Source: an uncultured Methylococcaceae bacterium (GTDB lineage: Bacteria > Pseudomonadota > Gammaproteobacteria > Methylococcales > Methylomonadaceae). From it: a stretch of 43,057 nt of DNA. The DNA lies in NCBI GenBank assembly GCA_903866825.1, contig CAIPPE010000038.1, positions 1 to 43,057 on the forward strand, written 5' to 3'. The notes below the pieces were generated by a model. The model made no database searches and had not been told where the DNA came from. It saw only the letters and a list, made by a program, of their open reading frames with translations. Below are positions 36,548-43,057 of the stretch, one piece after another. Both the position numbers and the translations under genes were made by a program. Each line of letters opens with the position of its first letter. Position 1 is the stretch's first letter.

Positions 36548-37432
36548 ATGACCTCCTCTGTGTTGATAGAGCAGTTTCTTGATGCGGTTTGGGTGGAGCA
36601 AGGTTTAAGTGAGAATACCTTGTCTGCTTACAGCAGTGATTTACGAATTTTTGCCAAATGGCTTGTAGATCGATCAATGCTTGACGTAACAACAGCCGAT
36701 TTATCAGCATTTTTAGCTAGTCGATATAAAGAAGGGATAGGGAATCGTTCTACCGCTAGAATTTTATCGAGTCTACGGCGCTTTTATGGTTATTATATTC
36801 GCGAGAATCGTATTACAGTTGATCCAACTGGTTTGATAGAGCCTCCGCATATAGGGAGGTCATTACCCACTTCTTTGTCTGAACATGATGTCGAGTTATT
36901 GTTAAACTCTCCAGAAGTGACTAACTTGCAGGGATGCAGAGATAAAGCGATGTTTGAAATGCTTTATGCTACTGGACTTAGAGTGTCTGAGCTGGTGGCT
37001 TTAAAATTTGATCAAATCAGTATAAGACAAGGCGTTGTAAGAATAGTGGGTAAAGGTAATAAAGAGCGTTTAGTGCCTGTAGGTGAAGATGCGATGAGTT
37101 GTTTAGAAGCTTATATGGAACATGCCAGACCGGCTTTAATGGGGCAGCAGCAATCGGATTATTTGTTTGTAACCAATCGTGCTGATGGCATGACTCGTCA
37201 GGCTTTTTGGCATATTATCAAGCGTCATGCAACCAAAGCAGGCATTAATAAGGAAATATCACCTCATACCTTACGTCATGCTTTTGCTACCCATTTGTTA
37301 AATCATGGCGCTGATTTGAGGGTTGTGCAGTTATTGTTAGGACACTCCGACTTATCAACCACGCAAATATACACGCATATCGCTAGTCAACGTTTAAAAG
37401 AGTTACATTCAAAATTTCATCCCCGAGGATAG
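36548..37432 (+). CDS. xerD: Site-specific tyrosine recombinase XerD
   Basis: With XerC it resolves chromosome dimers at dif. 294 residues. N-terminal SAM-like core-binding domain (FLDAVWVEQGLSENTLSAYS, 10-29) and catalytic domain with R in YATGLRVSELVAL, K in VGKGNKERLVP, H-x-x-R in HTLRHAFATHLLNHGADLR, and H...Y in LLGHSDLSTTQIYTHI. Length and the SPHTLRHAFATHL run favour XerD over XerC. It starts one base after the ogt-type stop codon. Confidence 0.95.
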   Translation: MTSSVLIEQFLDAVWVEQGLSENTLSAYSSDLRIFAKWLVDRSMLDVTTADLSAFLASRYKEGIGNRSTARILSSLRRFYGYYIRENRITVDPTGLIEPPHIGRSLPTSLSEHDVELLLNSPEVTNLQGCRDKAMFEMLYATGLRVSELVALKFDQISIRQGVVRIVGKGNKERLVPVGEDAMSCLEAYMEHARPALMGQQQSDYLFVTNRADGMTRQAFWHIIKRHATKAGINKEISPHTLRHAFATHLLNHGADLRVVQLLLGHSDLSTTQIYTHIASQRLKELHSKFHPRG

Positions 37433-37437
37433 TTAGT

Positions 37438-38223
37438 ATGGTACAAAATATTCACCCAACCGCTTACATAGCAACCGATGTTGTACTGGGAGATAATGCG
37501 ATTGTTGGTCCTTTTGCTGTGATTGAGAGCGGTGCTGTAATAGGCACTCATTGTCAGATTGGCGCTCATGCTGTCGTGCATAGTCATGTAAAGATGGGTG
37601 AGGGCAATATTTTGCACCCACATGCGGTGTTGGGTGGTTTACCTCAGGATACGGGGTTTAAACCCGAAACAGATTCCTGGTTAATTATTGGTGACAATAA
37701 TAACTTTAGAGAAGGTTTTACGGCACATCGGGCTTCAAAAGTAGAGGGTGTAACGCGTATTGGTTCTGGTTGTTATTTTATGAACAACAGTCATGTTGCT
37801 CATGACTGCCAAATTGGCAATAACACGATCTTTGCTAATAACGTGGCGATAGGTGGTCATGTTGAAGTGGGCAATAATGTATTTATGGGTGGTGCAGTCG
37901 TGGTGCATCAGTTTTGTCGAGTGGGTTCCTTTGCTATTGTGCAAGGGACAACAGGCCTGAATATGGATGTTATTCCATTTACATTAATTGGCGGACGACC
38001 GGCTCGACATTATCGATTAAACACAGTTGGCTTAAGACGGGCAGGTATTATTGGTGAGCGTTATAACGTGTTGTCGTCAGCTTTTAGGTTGTTAAGGGCT
38101 AAGCAAAGCCTGGATTCGTTAGAAGAGACTGTAGAATTAACGCAATTAAAAGAGTGGCTTGCGATTAAGTCGAAAAGGGGTACCCACGGATTTATTGAGG
38201 TTTCAATTAAAATCAAAGAGTGA
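37438..38223 (+). CDS. lpxA: LpxA-like acyl-ACP:UDP-GlcNAc O-acyltransferase
   Basis: 261 residues of a left-handed beta-helix acyltransferase, the first step of lipid A synthesis in canonical LpxA. Hexapeptide repeats begin at once (IHPTAYIATDVVLGDNAIVG). The catalytic region FREGFTAHRAS and SHVAHDCQIGNNTIFANNVA matches LpxA, with the general-base His in H-x-A-H-D. VVHQFCRVGSFAIVQG and GLRRAGIIGERY are also as in LpxA, but parts of the middle and tail are divergent, so it may be a second, LpxA-like paralogue outside the main lpxD-fabZ-lpxA cluster. Six bp after xerD. Confidence 0.85.
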   Translation: MVQNIHPTAYIATDVVLGDNAIVGPFAVIESGAVIGTHCQIGAHAVVHSHVKMGEGNILHPHAVLGGLPQDTGFKPETDSWLIIGDNNNFREGFTAHRASKVEGVTRIGSGCYFMNNSHVAHDCQIGNNTIFANNVAIGGHVEVGNNVFMGGAVVVHQFCRVGSFAIVQGTTGLNMDVIPFTLIGGRPARHYRLNTVGLRRAGIIGERYNVLSSAFRLLRAKQSLDSLEETVELTQLKEWLAIKSKRGTHGFIEVSIKIKE

Positions 38224-38781
38224 GAGCTTTAGCTCAATAGATATAGCCAGGTTAGCACAATATAATCTTTGTTTAAACCTGGCTCAAAACGGCAAAGCCA
38301 GTGTTCCTGCATTTGAAAAAACTTAATAAGCCAACGTTGTTTTTATAAACATCGGATTGTCTTTTTATTCAAACGTATAAACTTTTAATGAATGAAAAAA
38401 CTAATTGTCCTACAAGTGTAACTATAAGTATGTATGATAATCTTGACACAACGTCGATAAATGCTGGCCTTAAAAACACCAGTCTGTTATGTGTTTTTTT
38501 AATGGTTTGTGATACTTCTAGATTTAGATGGTTTATAACTCTAGAGAAATTGTTATCTACTAACATTGCTATACCTTTATTTTATTGTTATTATTTTTAG
38601 CTATAACCCGTCATGTTAATGACTTCAGATTATAACTTATCAATATAATACTCTAGTGGCTTAAGGTCAAGTATTTTCATACTGTTTTGGGAGGAAATTA
38701 AGTTATTATGGATGAGAAAATGTTGTATTTTCTTGAGCAGATTGTTTTTTAAATAGTATCATTGTTTAATTTAAGAGGCAT
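38224..38781. other. Intergenic region after lpxA-like gene
   Basis: No gene that I would call. AGCCAGGTT (38245-38253) and AACCTGGCT (38276-38284) form a 9-bp inverted repeat with a 22-base loop, no U-run after it; it may end or stabilise the lpxA message. Overlapping 65-70 codon frames on both strands near 38370-38600 have no family features. Confidence 0.4.
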
Positions 38782-38815
38782 AAAAAAAGGACTAGGCATA
38801 ATTGCTTAAGTCCTT
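38782..38815 (-). terminator. Rho-independent terminator of tRNA-Leu
   Basis: On the minus strand AAGGACT (38809-38815) and AGTCCTT (38787-38793) form a 7-bp stem followed by a run of seven T (complement of A at 38782-38788). It lies 20 bp past the 3' end of the tRNA-Leu fragment and is oriented to end its transcription, showing that the sequence left of the fragment is the original chromosomal flank. Confidence 0.75.
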
Positions 38816-38834
38816 GTTTTAATTTACTTCACTA

Positions 38835-38894
38835 TGGTGCCTCGGGCCGGAGTCGAACCGGCACGTCCTTTCGAACGAGGGATTTTAAGTCCCC
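38835..38894 (-). tRNA. 3' fragment of tRNA-Leu(UAA): attachment site of an integrative element
   Basis: The minus strand reads GGGGACTTAAAATCCCT (anticodon stem-loop with UAA), a class II variable arm, T arm GCCGGTTCGACTCCGGC and acceptor 3' strand CCGAGGC-ACCA with encoded CCA. Beyond the anticodon stem the D arm and the 5' acceptor strand (expected GCCTCGG) are missing; the adjoining sequence does not resemble tRNA. This is what remains at one end of an element that inserted into the anticodon/3' half of tRNA-Leu. The complete, reconstituted gene should be at the other end, beyond the window. It is probably not a functional tRNA. Confidence 0.85.
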
Positions 38895-39022
38895 CGACCC
38901 CCTGTTTTTATAGCCCCCGCCGTATCTGACTTAATGCCTTACAAGCCTTGTATTTACTAGATTTGTTACATTACTTGACATTACTCAAGTATTCTATAAT
39001 ATGCCTAAAATACTGTTTAAAA

Positions 39023-39124
39023 GTTACCCCGGAGTTACCCCGGATTTTAGACTTTTTTACAAAAACAACCCTAAGTCGTATTTGTATCAGTCCCCCGGCT
39101 GAATAACAGAATTACCGGGGTAAC
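39023..39124. promoter_or_regulatory. Repeated GTTACCCCGG sites before the integrase
   Basis: GTTACCCCGG occurs at 39023-39032 and 39034-39043 (11-bp spacing, one helical turn) and inverted as CCGGGGTAAC at 39115-39124, ending 15 bp before the integrase start. CCCCCGG at 39092-39098 is a partial copy. Position between the tRNA att core and int fits arm-type integrase/excisionase sites or an autoregulatory operator. Confidence 0.55.
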
Positions 39125-39139
39125 TTTGGAGTATTAAAA

Positions 39140-40354
39140 ATGGCCGAAAAATTCAATTTCACTCAACAAAGAATCGAAAAGTTACCTACACCTGAAAAGG
39201 ACAGAAAAGATTATTATGATACTGATAATAAAAAATTAATCTGCCGGGTGAGTGCAAGTGGTAACAAAACATTTTGCGTATTAAAGCGCACGTCGGACGG
39301 AAAGCTTCAACGGGTTACTTTGGGCAAGTGTAAAGAAATGACCGTTGATGCAGCGCGAAAAAAAGCAACATTGGCATTAACTGATTTAGACAATGGTATT
39401 AATCCCGCTGAAAAAAAGCGTGTTGAGAAAATTAAAAAGATTACCTTGTCGGAATTAATGACTCAGTACATAGAGCAAAAAGGTTTGAAACTAAAGGAAG
39501 GTACTGCGACCGATTATCGAAAAAAACTAGGTGAGGGATTTTCTGACTGGTTGGACAAGCCTGTTAATGCAATCACTCGTGAGATGGTGGCGAAGCGGCA
39601 CAAGACACTACCCGGCAATAGTACCTCCAAAGATAACAAGATGCGGGTATTACGGCTGTTAATGAGGTCAGCATTAGCATTAAAAATAATCACCGAAAAC
39701 CCTTGTGATGTTCTTAAAAAATCTGAGTTGGATTTGTGGAGCAAGCCCACGCGCAAAAATCGCATTATTCCAGCTGATAGTTTAAAAGAGTGGTATGAAG
39801 CTGTTTTGGAGTTGACTAACCCCAAGGCAAAAACCTATTTGTTACTATTACTCTATACCGGACTAAGGGCTAATGAAGCCTTACATTTGGAATGGAAAAA
39901 CGTAGATTTTAAAAATGACACGGTCACAGTGATGGAGACAAAAAATCACAGTAACTTTACCACCTACATTCCTACACAATTAAAGCCCTATTTGAGAAGC
40001 TTGCAAGAATTGACAGGAGGTAATAATTTTGTGTTTCCGGGTGATAATGCTGAAAGTGCGATGGCAATACCCCGCTGGCCACTAGATCAGATTACCTTAA
40101 AAACGGGTATTGAATTTAGCAGTCATGATTTAAGGCGTACATTCGCCACGATTGCTGAAGCTTCATTATTACCTGAAACAATCATTAAGCGTTTACTGAA
40201 TCACACCACGGATAATTGTGTTACTGGTGGATATATTTGCACCGAATCAAATACCATGAAACAAGCTATTGATCGTATTGCCGGGTTTATTCAAGACCAT
40301 GTATCACCTGACATTGAAAATCTTGTTAACATCAATAAATCAGCTACCCACTAA
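39140..40354 (+). CDS. int: Tyrosine integrase of the integrative element
   Basis: 404 residues. N-terminal DUF4102-like arm-binding domain (about 1-90: FNFTQQRIEKLPTPEKDRKD, KLICRVSASGNKTFCVLKR, GKCKEMTVDAARKKA), a core-binding SAM-like domain (about 100-190) and the catalytic domain with R in YTGLRANEALHLEW, H-D-L-R in SSHDLRRTFATIA, H in RLLNHTT and Tyr in VTGGYICTES. All active residues are present, so it should be functional. Reads away from the tRNA fragment, and its stop overlaps the ribosome-binding site of the antitoxin gene. Confidence 0.95.
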   Translation: MAEKFNFTQQRIEKLPTPEKDRKDYYDTDNKKLICRVSASGNKTFCVLKRTSDGKLQRVTLGKCKEMTVDAARKKATLALTDLDNGINPAEKKRVEKIKKITLSELMTQYIEQKGLKLKEGTATDYRKKLGEGFSDWLDKPVNAITREMVAKRHKTLPGNSTSKDNKMRVLRLLMRSALALKIITENPCDVLKKSELDLWSKPTRKNRIIPADSLKEWYEAVLELTNPKAKTYLLLLLYTGLRANEALHLEWKNVDFKNDTVTVMETKNHSNFTTYIPTQLKPYLRSLQELTGGNNFVFPGDNAESAMAIPRWPLDQITLKTGIEFSSHDLRRTFATIAEASLLPETIIKRLLNHTTDNCVTGGYICTESNTMKQAIDRIAGFIQDHVSPDIENLVNINKSATH

Positions 40355-40366
40355 GGAGCAGAAACT

Positions 40367-40555
40367 ATGAGCGCACAACCACAATTTATAACCAATGCCG
40401 ACGGTGAGAAAATATCTGTTATCTTGTCATTGGCCGATTATCAAGAATTGCTTGACGACTTGGAGGACTTGGCAGCCATTGCCGAACGTAAAGACGAAGT
40501 AACCATACCTTTTGAAATTGCACTAAAAGAAATTGGTTATGACATACGCGATTGA
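40367..40555 (+). CDS. RelB/Phd-type antitoxin
   Basis: 62 residues, first gene of a toxin-antitoxin pair. FITNADGEKISVILSLADYQ then ELLDDLEDLAAIAERKDEVT is the pattern of Phd/YefM-like or RelB antitoxins that partner RelE: a short N-terminal beta segment, a helix with acidic face and a flexible tail (IPFEIALKEIGYD) that wraps the toxin. AAGGAG precedes the ATG by nine bases. Its end overlaps the toxin start by 17 bp. Confidence 0.82.
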   Translation: MSAQPQFITNADGEKISVILSLADYQELLDDLEDLAAIAERKDEVTIPFEIALKEIGYDIRD

Positions 40556-40796
40556 GATCAAGCCAAGTGCACAGAAAGAGTTGGCAAAATTACCGCGAAG
40601 CATTGCTGATAAGGTTGTCAAAAATATTAGAACACTTGCTAATGACCCTCGTCCTAATGGCTGCAAAAAGCTGGTAGGCACAGACTATGCTTATCGAATC
40701 AGAATAAATAATTATCGTGTAGTGTATTCAATCTTCGACCAACAACTTGTTATTCAAGTAATTAAAATCGCACACAGAAAAAAAGCTTACAAATAA
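40539..40796 (+). CDS. RelE/ParE-family toxin
   Basis: 85 residues from ATG 40539 (a TTG at 40533 adds two). TYAIEIKPSAQKELAKLPRS, RPNGCKKLVGTDYAYRIRIN and NYRVVYSIFDQQLVIQVIKI then AHRKKAYK show the RelE fold, with the R-x-x-Y-R-I-R and terminal basic H-R-K-x-x-Y motifs typical of mRNA-cleaving members. Overlap with the antitoxin ensures coupled synthesis. It would stabilise the integrative element. Confidence 0.9.
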   Translation: MTYAIEIKPSAQKELAKLPRSIADKVVKNIRTLANDPRPNGCKKLVGTDYAYRIRINNYRVVYSIFDQQLVIQVIKIAHRKKAYK

Positions 40797-40897
40797 AATA
40801 TCGACTACTAAGCACCTGATATAATCAAATTTAACCGGATAGCTTTAGCGGGCAACAAGTAGGACTCATTACCCTATTTTCGGTTAATCCCTTCGTA

Positions 40898-41473
40898 ATG
40901 ATTGCACTTGAATGGAGTGTTACAGTGGTAAGTATATCCCCCGAGTTATTTGAAGCCATACATGGTGATGATGCTGTACTAAAGTATCTTGATATGATGC
41001 ACGAGAGATTCATTCAAGGTGAAAGAGACGGAATTTTAGGGGCTTTAGTGGTTTGTGCTGAATATCAGGCCGTTATACCTGACTGGGTAACTGATGAATT
41101 ATTAAGCCTTGATAGTAAAATCAACAGCGGGAAAGTCACAGATTACAATGAGTTTTTCGGATTTAACAAAGTCAAGGTACCTACACAAAGACATGAGTAT
41201 TTGATTAGGAAACATGAAAAAGAAGTGTATGGCGCTTTGTTAAAAGCAAGATTAGACGGGAAAGCTATTGACGGTAATCTTTATGAGGCAATCGCAGAAG
41301 AAACAGGCGTATCACGAAGATTAGTTGAGGCAATTTATAAAAAGTATAAGGCTAGTTTAAAAGGTTTGCCTAGGAGCAACCCTGAAAACATCAATCATGG
41401 ATTTATACACATGAATATCCCATTTAATGACGGGCGTAGGTATGGACGAGGTGTATTGAAGGATAAAGATTAA
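40898..41473 (+). CDS. Uncharacterised protein with possible helix-turn-helix
   Basis: 191 residues, no known family seen. The N-terminal half (SPELFEAIHGDDAVLKYLDM, ILGALVVCAEYQAVIPDWVT) is helical. The C-terminal half has LYEAIAEETGVSRRLVEAIY then KKYKAS (about 130-155), a good helix-turn-helix candidate. ATG 40898 lacks a ribosome-binding site; GTG 40925 preceded by GGAG is an alternative that loses nine residues. Its place between the toxin pair and an AlpA-like gene suggests a regulator of the element. Confidence 0.55.
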   Translation: MIALEWSVTVVSISPELFEAIHGDDAVLKYLDMMHERFIQGERDGILGALVVCAEYQAVIPDWVTDELLSLDSKINSGKVTDYNEFFGFNKVKVPTQRHEYLIRKHEKEVYGALLKARLDGKAIDGNLYEAIAEETGVSRRLVEAIYKKYKASLKGLPRSNPENINHGFIHMNIPFNDGRRYGRGVLKDKD

Positions 41474-41564
41474 TACACACTTTTTAAAAAAGGCGTGTTT
41501 TATTAAAGTTTAAAAGTTCTCTATATTGGCCAGAATTACAACAAACCCCTATAGGGCGGTCAAT

Positions 41565-41807
41565 ATGTCAGCAATACCCCGCAACATTTCATTAGATGAC
41601 AATATCATTGTCGATACTGCCGAAGCAGCAACGCTTATATGTACTCCTGAAAAGTCATTGATTAAATGGCGTTCTACTGGTGAACATAATATCCCTTTTA
41701 TTAAGATTGGTCGTAATGTTAGATATAGGACTAAAGACTTAAGGGAATGGATAGAAGCGCGTGTTCAAGGTGGTGAACATAAAGCAGCATTAAGAGAGGG
41801 CGCATAA
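41565..41807 (+). CDS. AlpA/excisionase-like winged HTH protein
   Basis: 80 residues from ATG 41565, preceded by AGGGCGG; an in-frame TTG at 41526 is rejected. IVDTAEAATLICTPEKSLIK then WRSTGEHNIPFIKIGRNVRY and RTKDLREWIEARV are the MerR-like wHTH of excisionases (helix, turn, helix, beta wing with the I-K-I-G-R-N-V-R-Y motif). Such proteins bend att DNA for excision or activate int in satellite elements. Likely co-transcribed with the 44-codon ORF after it. Confidence 0.82.
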   Translation: MSAIPRNISLDDNIIVDTAEAATLICTPEKSLIKWRSTGEHNIPFIKIGRNVRYRTKDLREWIEARVQGGEHKAALREGA

Positions 41808-41809
41808 TC

Positions 41810-41944
41810 ATGGACAGATTAGGCCGCGCCGCCACTGGTAATGACGGCACAAAAGAAATCAAGCAAAGCTATTCTATCACCTCAGTTAGATCATTGTTAA
41901 TCAAAATAGCATCATGGTTAAGATTAGTAGGTGTGAGCATATGA
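41810..41944 (+). CDS. Small 44-residue ORF of the element
   Basis: From ATG 41810, two bases after the AlpA-like stop codon, to TGA 41942-41944, which overlaps the next ATG (ATGA at 41941). The product MDRLGRAATGNDGTKEIKQS then YSITSVRSLLIKIASWLRLV ends in an amphipathic helix. The tight coupling on both sides argues for a real gene. No family recognised. Confidence 0.45.
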   Translation: MDRLGRAATGNDGTKEIKQSYSITSVRSLLIKIASWLRLVGVSI

Positions 41945-42975
41945 GTCAGTCAGCCGAACAAATAAAAACCAGTTTGCCAAATTTGCTTAACGAGCATGAA
42001 ATAACCGATAGAACCGATAGAACCGATTATTCACATATAACCAATGAACAATTTATAGAAGCTGTGTTCAGAGATCCTAACCCCGCCCGTCCATTTGTAG
42101 TAGGTTTCAAGGGTAATCCTGCAACCCAAAAAGATTGGAGTGGCCGAGCGGTTCATGTAGGTGGAAGCTTCAAAACACCAACCGAAGCAAATAATTATAT
42201 AAGCTGCTCAAGTTTTAACCTTAAAGACGGCGCATACAGAAGAAAAAAAGACCAGTTTCATGCTTATCACTGGATATTATGTGACGACATAGGAACAAAA
42301 GCTTCAATAGATCGGGTGACACTCGCACCGAGCTGGATAATTGAAACCTCAAAAGATAACTATCAATACGGTTATATTTTAGCTGAACCCTTAACTGATG
42401 ATGTTATGGCTAATAGGTTAGTTGATGGTGTTATTGCTGCTGGTTTATGCGATGAAGGAGCTAATGGCGCTACATCCAGACTGGGACGTTTACCCGTCGC
42501 TATTAATGGCAAAACAGACTTTCAATGTAAATTGATCGAATGGCAACCCGAGCGCCGTTTTTCAGTTCAAGAGATTGTTGACGGCTTACAAATTGAACTC
42601 AAAGAAAAAAATAAACCTGCACGAAAAACAAGCCAACAAGCGAACGACCAAGCCACACAAGATGACGTACATATACCAAGAGCCACGGACAACCCTGTTA
42701 TTCTCGCATTAGTAAAAAATGACTTATATAAGTCACCTTTAGGCGGCGGTAAGCATGACATAACATGTCCGTGGGTGAATGAGCATACCGATAGTGTAGA
42801 TAATGGCACGGCTTACTTTGAACCATCCGAAAGTTATCCTATAGGCGGGTTTAAATGTATGCATGGGCATTGTGCTGCCCGTCGAGTGAGCGCGTTATAT
42901 ACTCAGTTAGGTATCAGGGCTTCCAATTTAAGCCGGGACAAAATCAAGCACCCGTTGCTCAGTCCTGTATCATGA
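41941..42975 (+). CDS. RepB-type DNA primase-like replication protein
   Basis: 344 residues from ATG 41941, coupled to the small ORF. The central part HAYHWILCDDIGTKASIDRV, LAPSWIIETSKDNYQYGYIL and GATSRLGRLPVAIN resembles RepB-like primases of plasmids and phages, with D-D as likely metal ligands (about residue 117) and a conserved R-x-x-R-x-P. The C-terminus has a possible zinc finger, ITCPWVNEHTD ... GGFKCMHGHC, as in CHC2 primase proteins. Expected to prime replication of the excised element. The N-terminus holds a D-R-T repeat from a 9-bp DNA repeat. Confidence 0.7.
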   Translation: MSQSAEQIKTSLPNLLNEHEITDRTDRTDYSHITNEQFIEAVFRDPNPARPFVVGFKGNPATQKDWSGRAVHVGGSFKTPTEANNYISCSSFNLKDGAYRRKKDQFHAYHWILCDDIGTKASIDRVTLAPSWIIETSKDNYQYGYILAEPLTDDVMANRLVDGVIAAGLCDEGANGATSRLGRLPVAINGKTDFQCKLIEWQPERRFSVQEIVDGLQIELKEKNKPARKTSQQANDQATQDDVHIPRATDNPVILALVKNDLYKSPLGGGKHDITCPWVNEHTDSVDNGTAYFEPSESYPIGGFKCMHGHCAARRVSALYTQLGIRASNLSRDKIKHPLLSPVS

Positions 42976-42979
42976 GTTA

Positions 42980-43057
42980 ATGACAAAAAAAACAAAACAA
43001 CACAACACTAGAAATCCGAGCAACGAGCCGTCTGATTATCACCGACCTGGCAGGTTG
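42980..43057 (+). CDS. Start of a further gene, cut by the window end
   Basis: ATG 42980, four bases after the primase-like stop codon, opens a frame that continues to the last base (26 codons, MTKKTKQHNTRNPSNEPSDY then HRPGRL). Basic and polar; in similar elements a helicase or replication protein comes next, but nothing here proves that. Confidence 0.45.
   Translation, partial: MTKKTKQHNTRNPSNEPSDYHRPGRL

Noticed and set aside
37417-37944. Minus-strand frames opposite the lpxA-like gene
   Set aside because: They are antisense to a well-conserved acyltransferase and have no features of their own.
38369-38600. 65-70 codon frames on both strands after the lpxA-like gene
   Set aside because: They overlap each other on opposite strands, have no ribosome-binding site and no recognisable motif.
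38835-38950. Intact tRNA-Leu interrupted by a group I intron in the anticodon loop
   Set aside because: No 5' tRNA half with GCCTCGG is found upstream within the visible region, the break is outside the anticodon loop, and an integrase sits alongside; an attachment-site fragment explains it better.

Overview
The window looks like chromosomal DNA of an AT-leaning gammaproteobacterium. The conserved block map-glnD opposite rpsB-tsf-pyrH-frr-uppS-cdsA-dxr-rseP supports the class. A methanotroph of the Methylococcales is my best guess for the order, from recalled homologues of the phosphorylase-kinase-like and SHOCT proteins; this is inference, not proven by the sequence.

Layout. (1) 1-2894: the end of recD, then three small genes (DUF2934, DUF1640/CCDC90-like, YceK-type lipoprotein). 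(2) 2903-12941: a defence and toxin island. It holds a type I restriction-modification locus whose hsdR is split by a +1 frameshift while hsdM and hsdS are intact, a wrecked brnA copy, a brnT-brnA pair on the minus strand, a probable antitoxin/PIN-toxin pair, a second chimeric brnA-like ORF, and a Fic protein coupled to it. (3) 12942-16950: a 42-bp minisatellite, a BLUF photoreceptor, a DCC thiol-oxidoreductase with an unknown membrane protein, a stand-alone cyclic-nucleotide-binding-fold protein and a decayed DUF3999 gene. (4) 16953-22496: a SHOCT protein, a 1068-residue bacterial homologue of the eukaryotic phosphorylase kinase alpha/beta subunits, and glucokinase. (5) 22518-38223: housekeeping genes for nitrogen signalling (glnD), translation (map, rpsB, tsf, frr), pyrimidine, isoprenoid and lipid synthesis, envelope proteolysis (rseP), disulfide isomerisation (dsbC-like), tRNA modification (sua5-type), DNA repair (ogt-type), xerD and an lpxA-like acyltransferase. 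(6) 38782 to the end: an integrative element. It begins at a 3' fragment of tRNA-Leu(UAA) that keeps its terminator, followed by a tyrosine integrase, a RelB/RelE-type pair, an HTH-like protein, an AlpA/excisionase-like protein, a 44-residue ORF and a primase-like protein. Its far end lies outside the window.

How parts may work together. With hsdR broken, the type I system probably only methylates. The GH15-like protein sits 11 bp before glk, which suggests that glucose is released from a glucan and then phosphorylated. The rpsB leader and the rpsB-tsf gap carry RNA structures fit for ribosomal-protein autoregulation.

Most unusual items: the BLUF frame that stays open for 131 codons past its UGA into the minisatellite; the phosphorylase-kinase-like protein without a kinase nearby; brnA-derived direct repeats flanking the toxin modules; and the tRNA-Leu attachment site with GTTACCCCGG repeats before the integrase. 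All family names come from motif recognition by eye; no database search was run.
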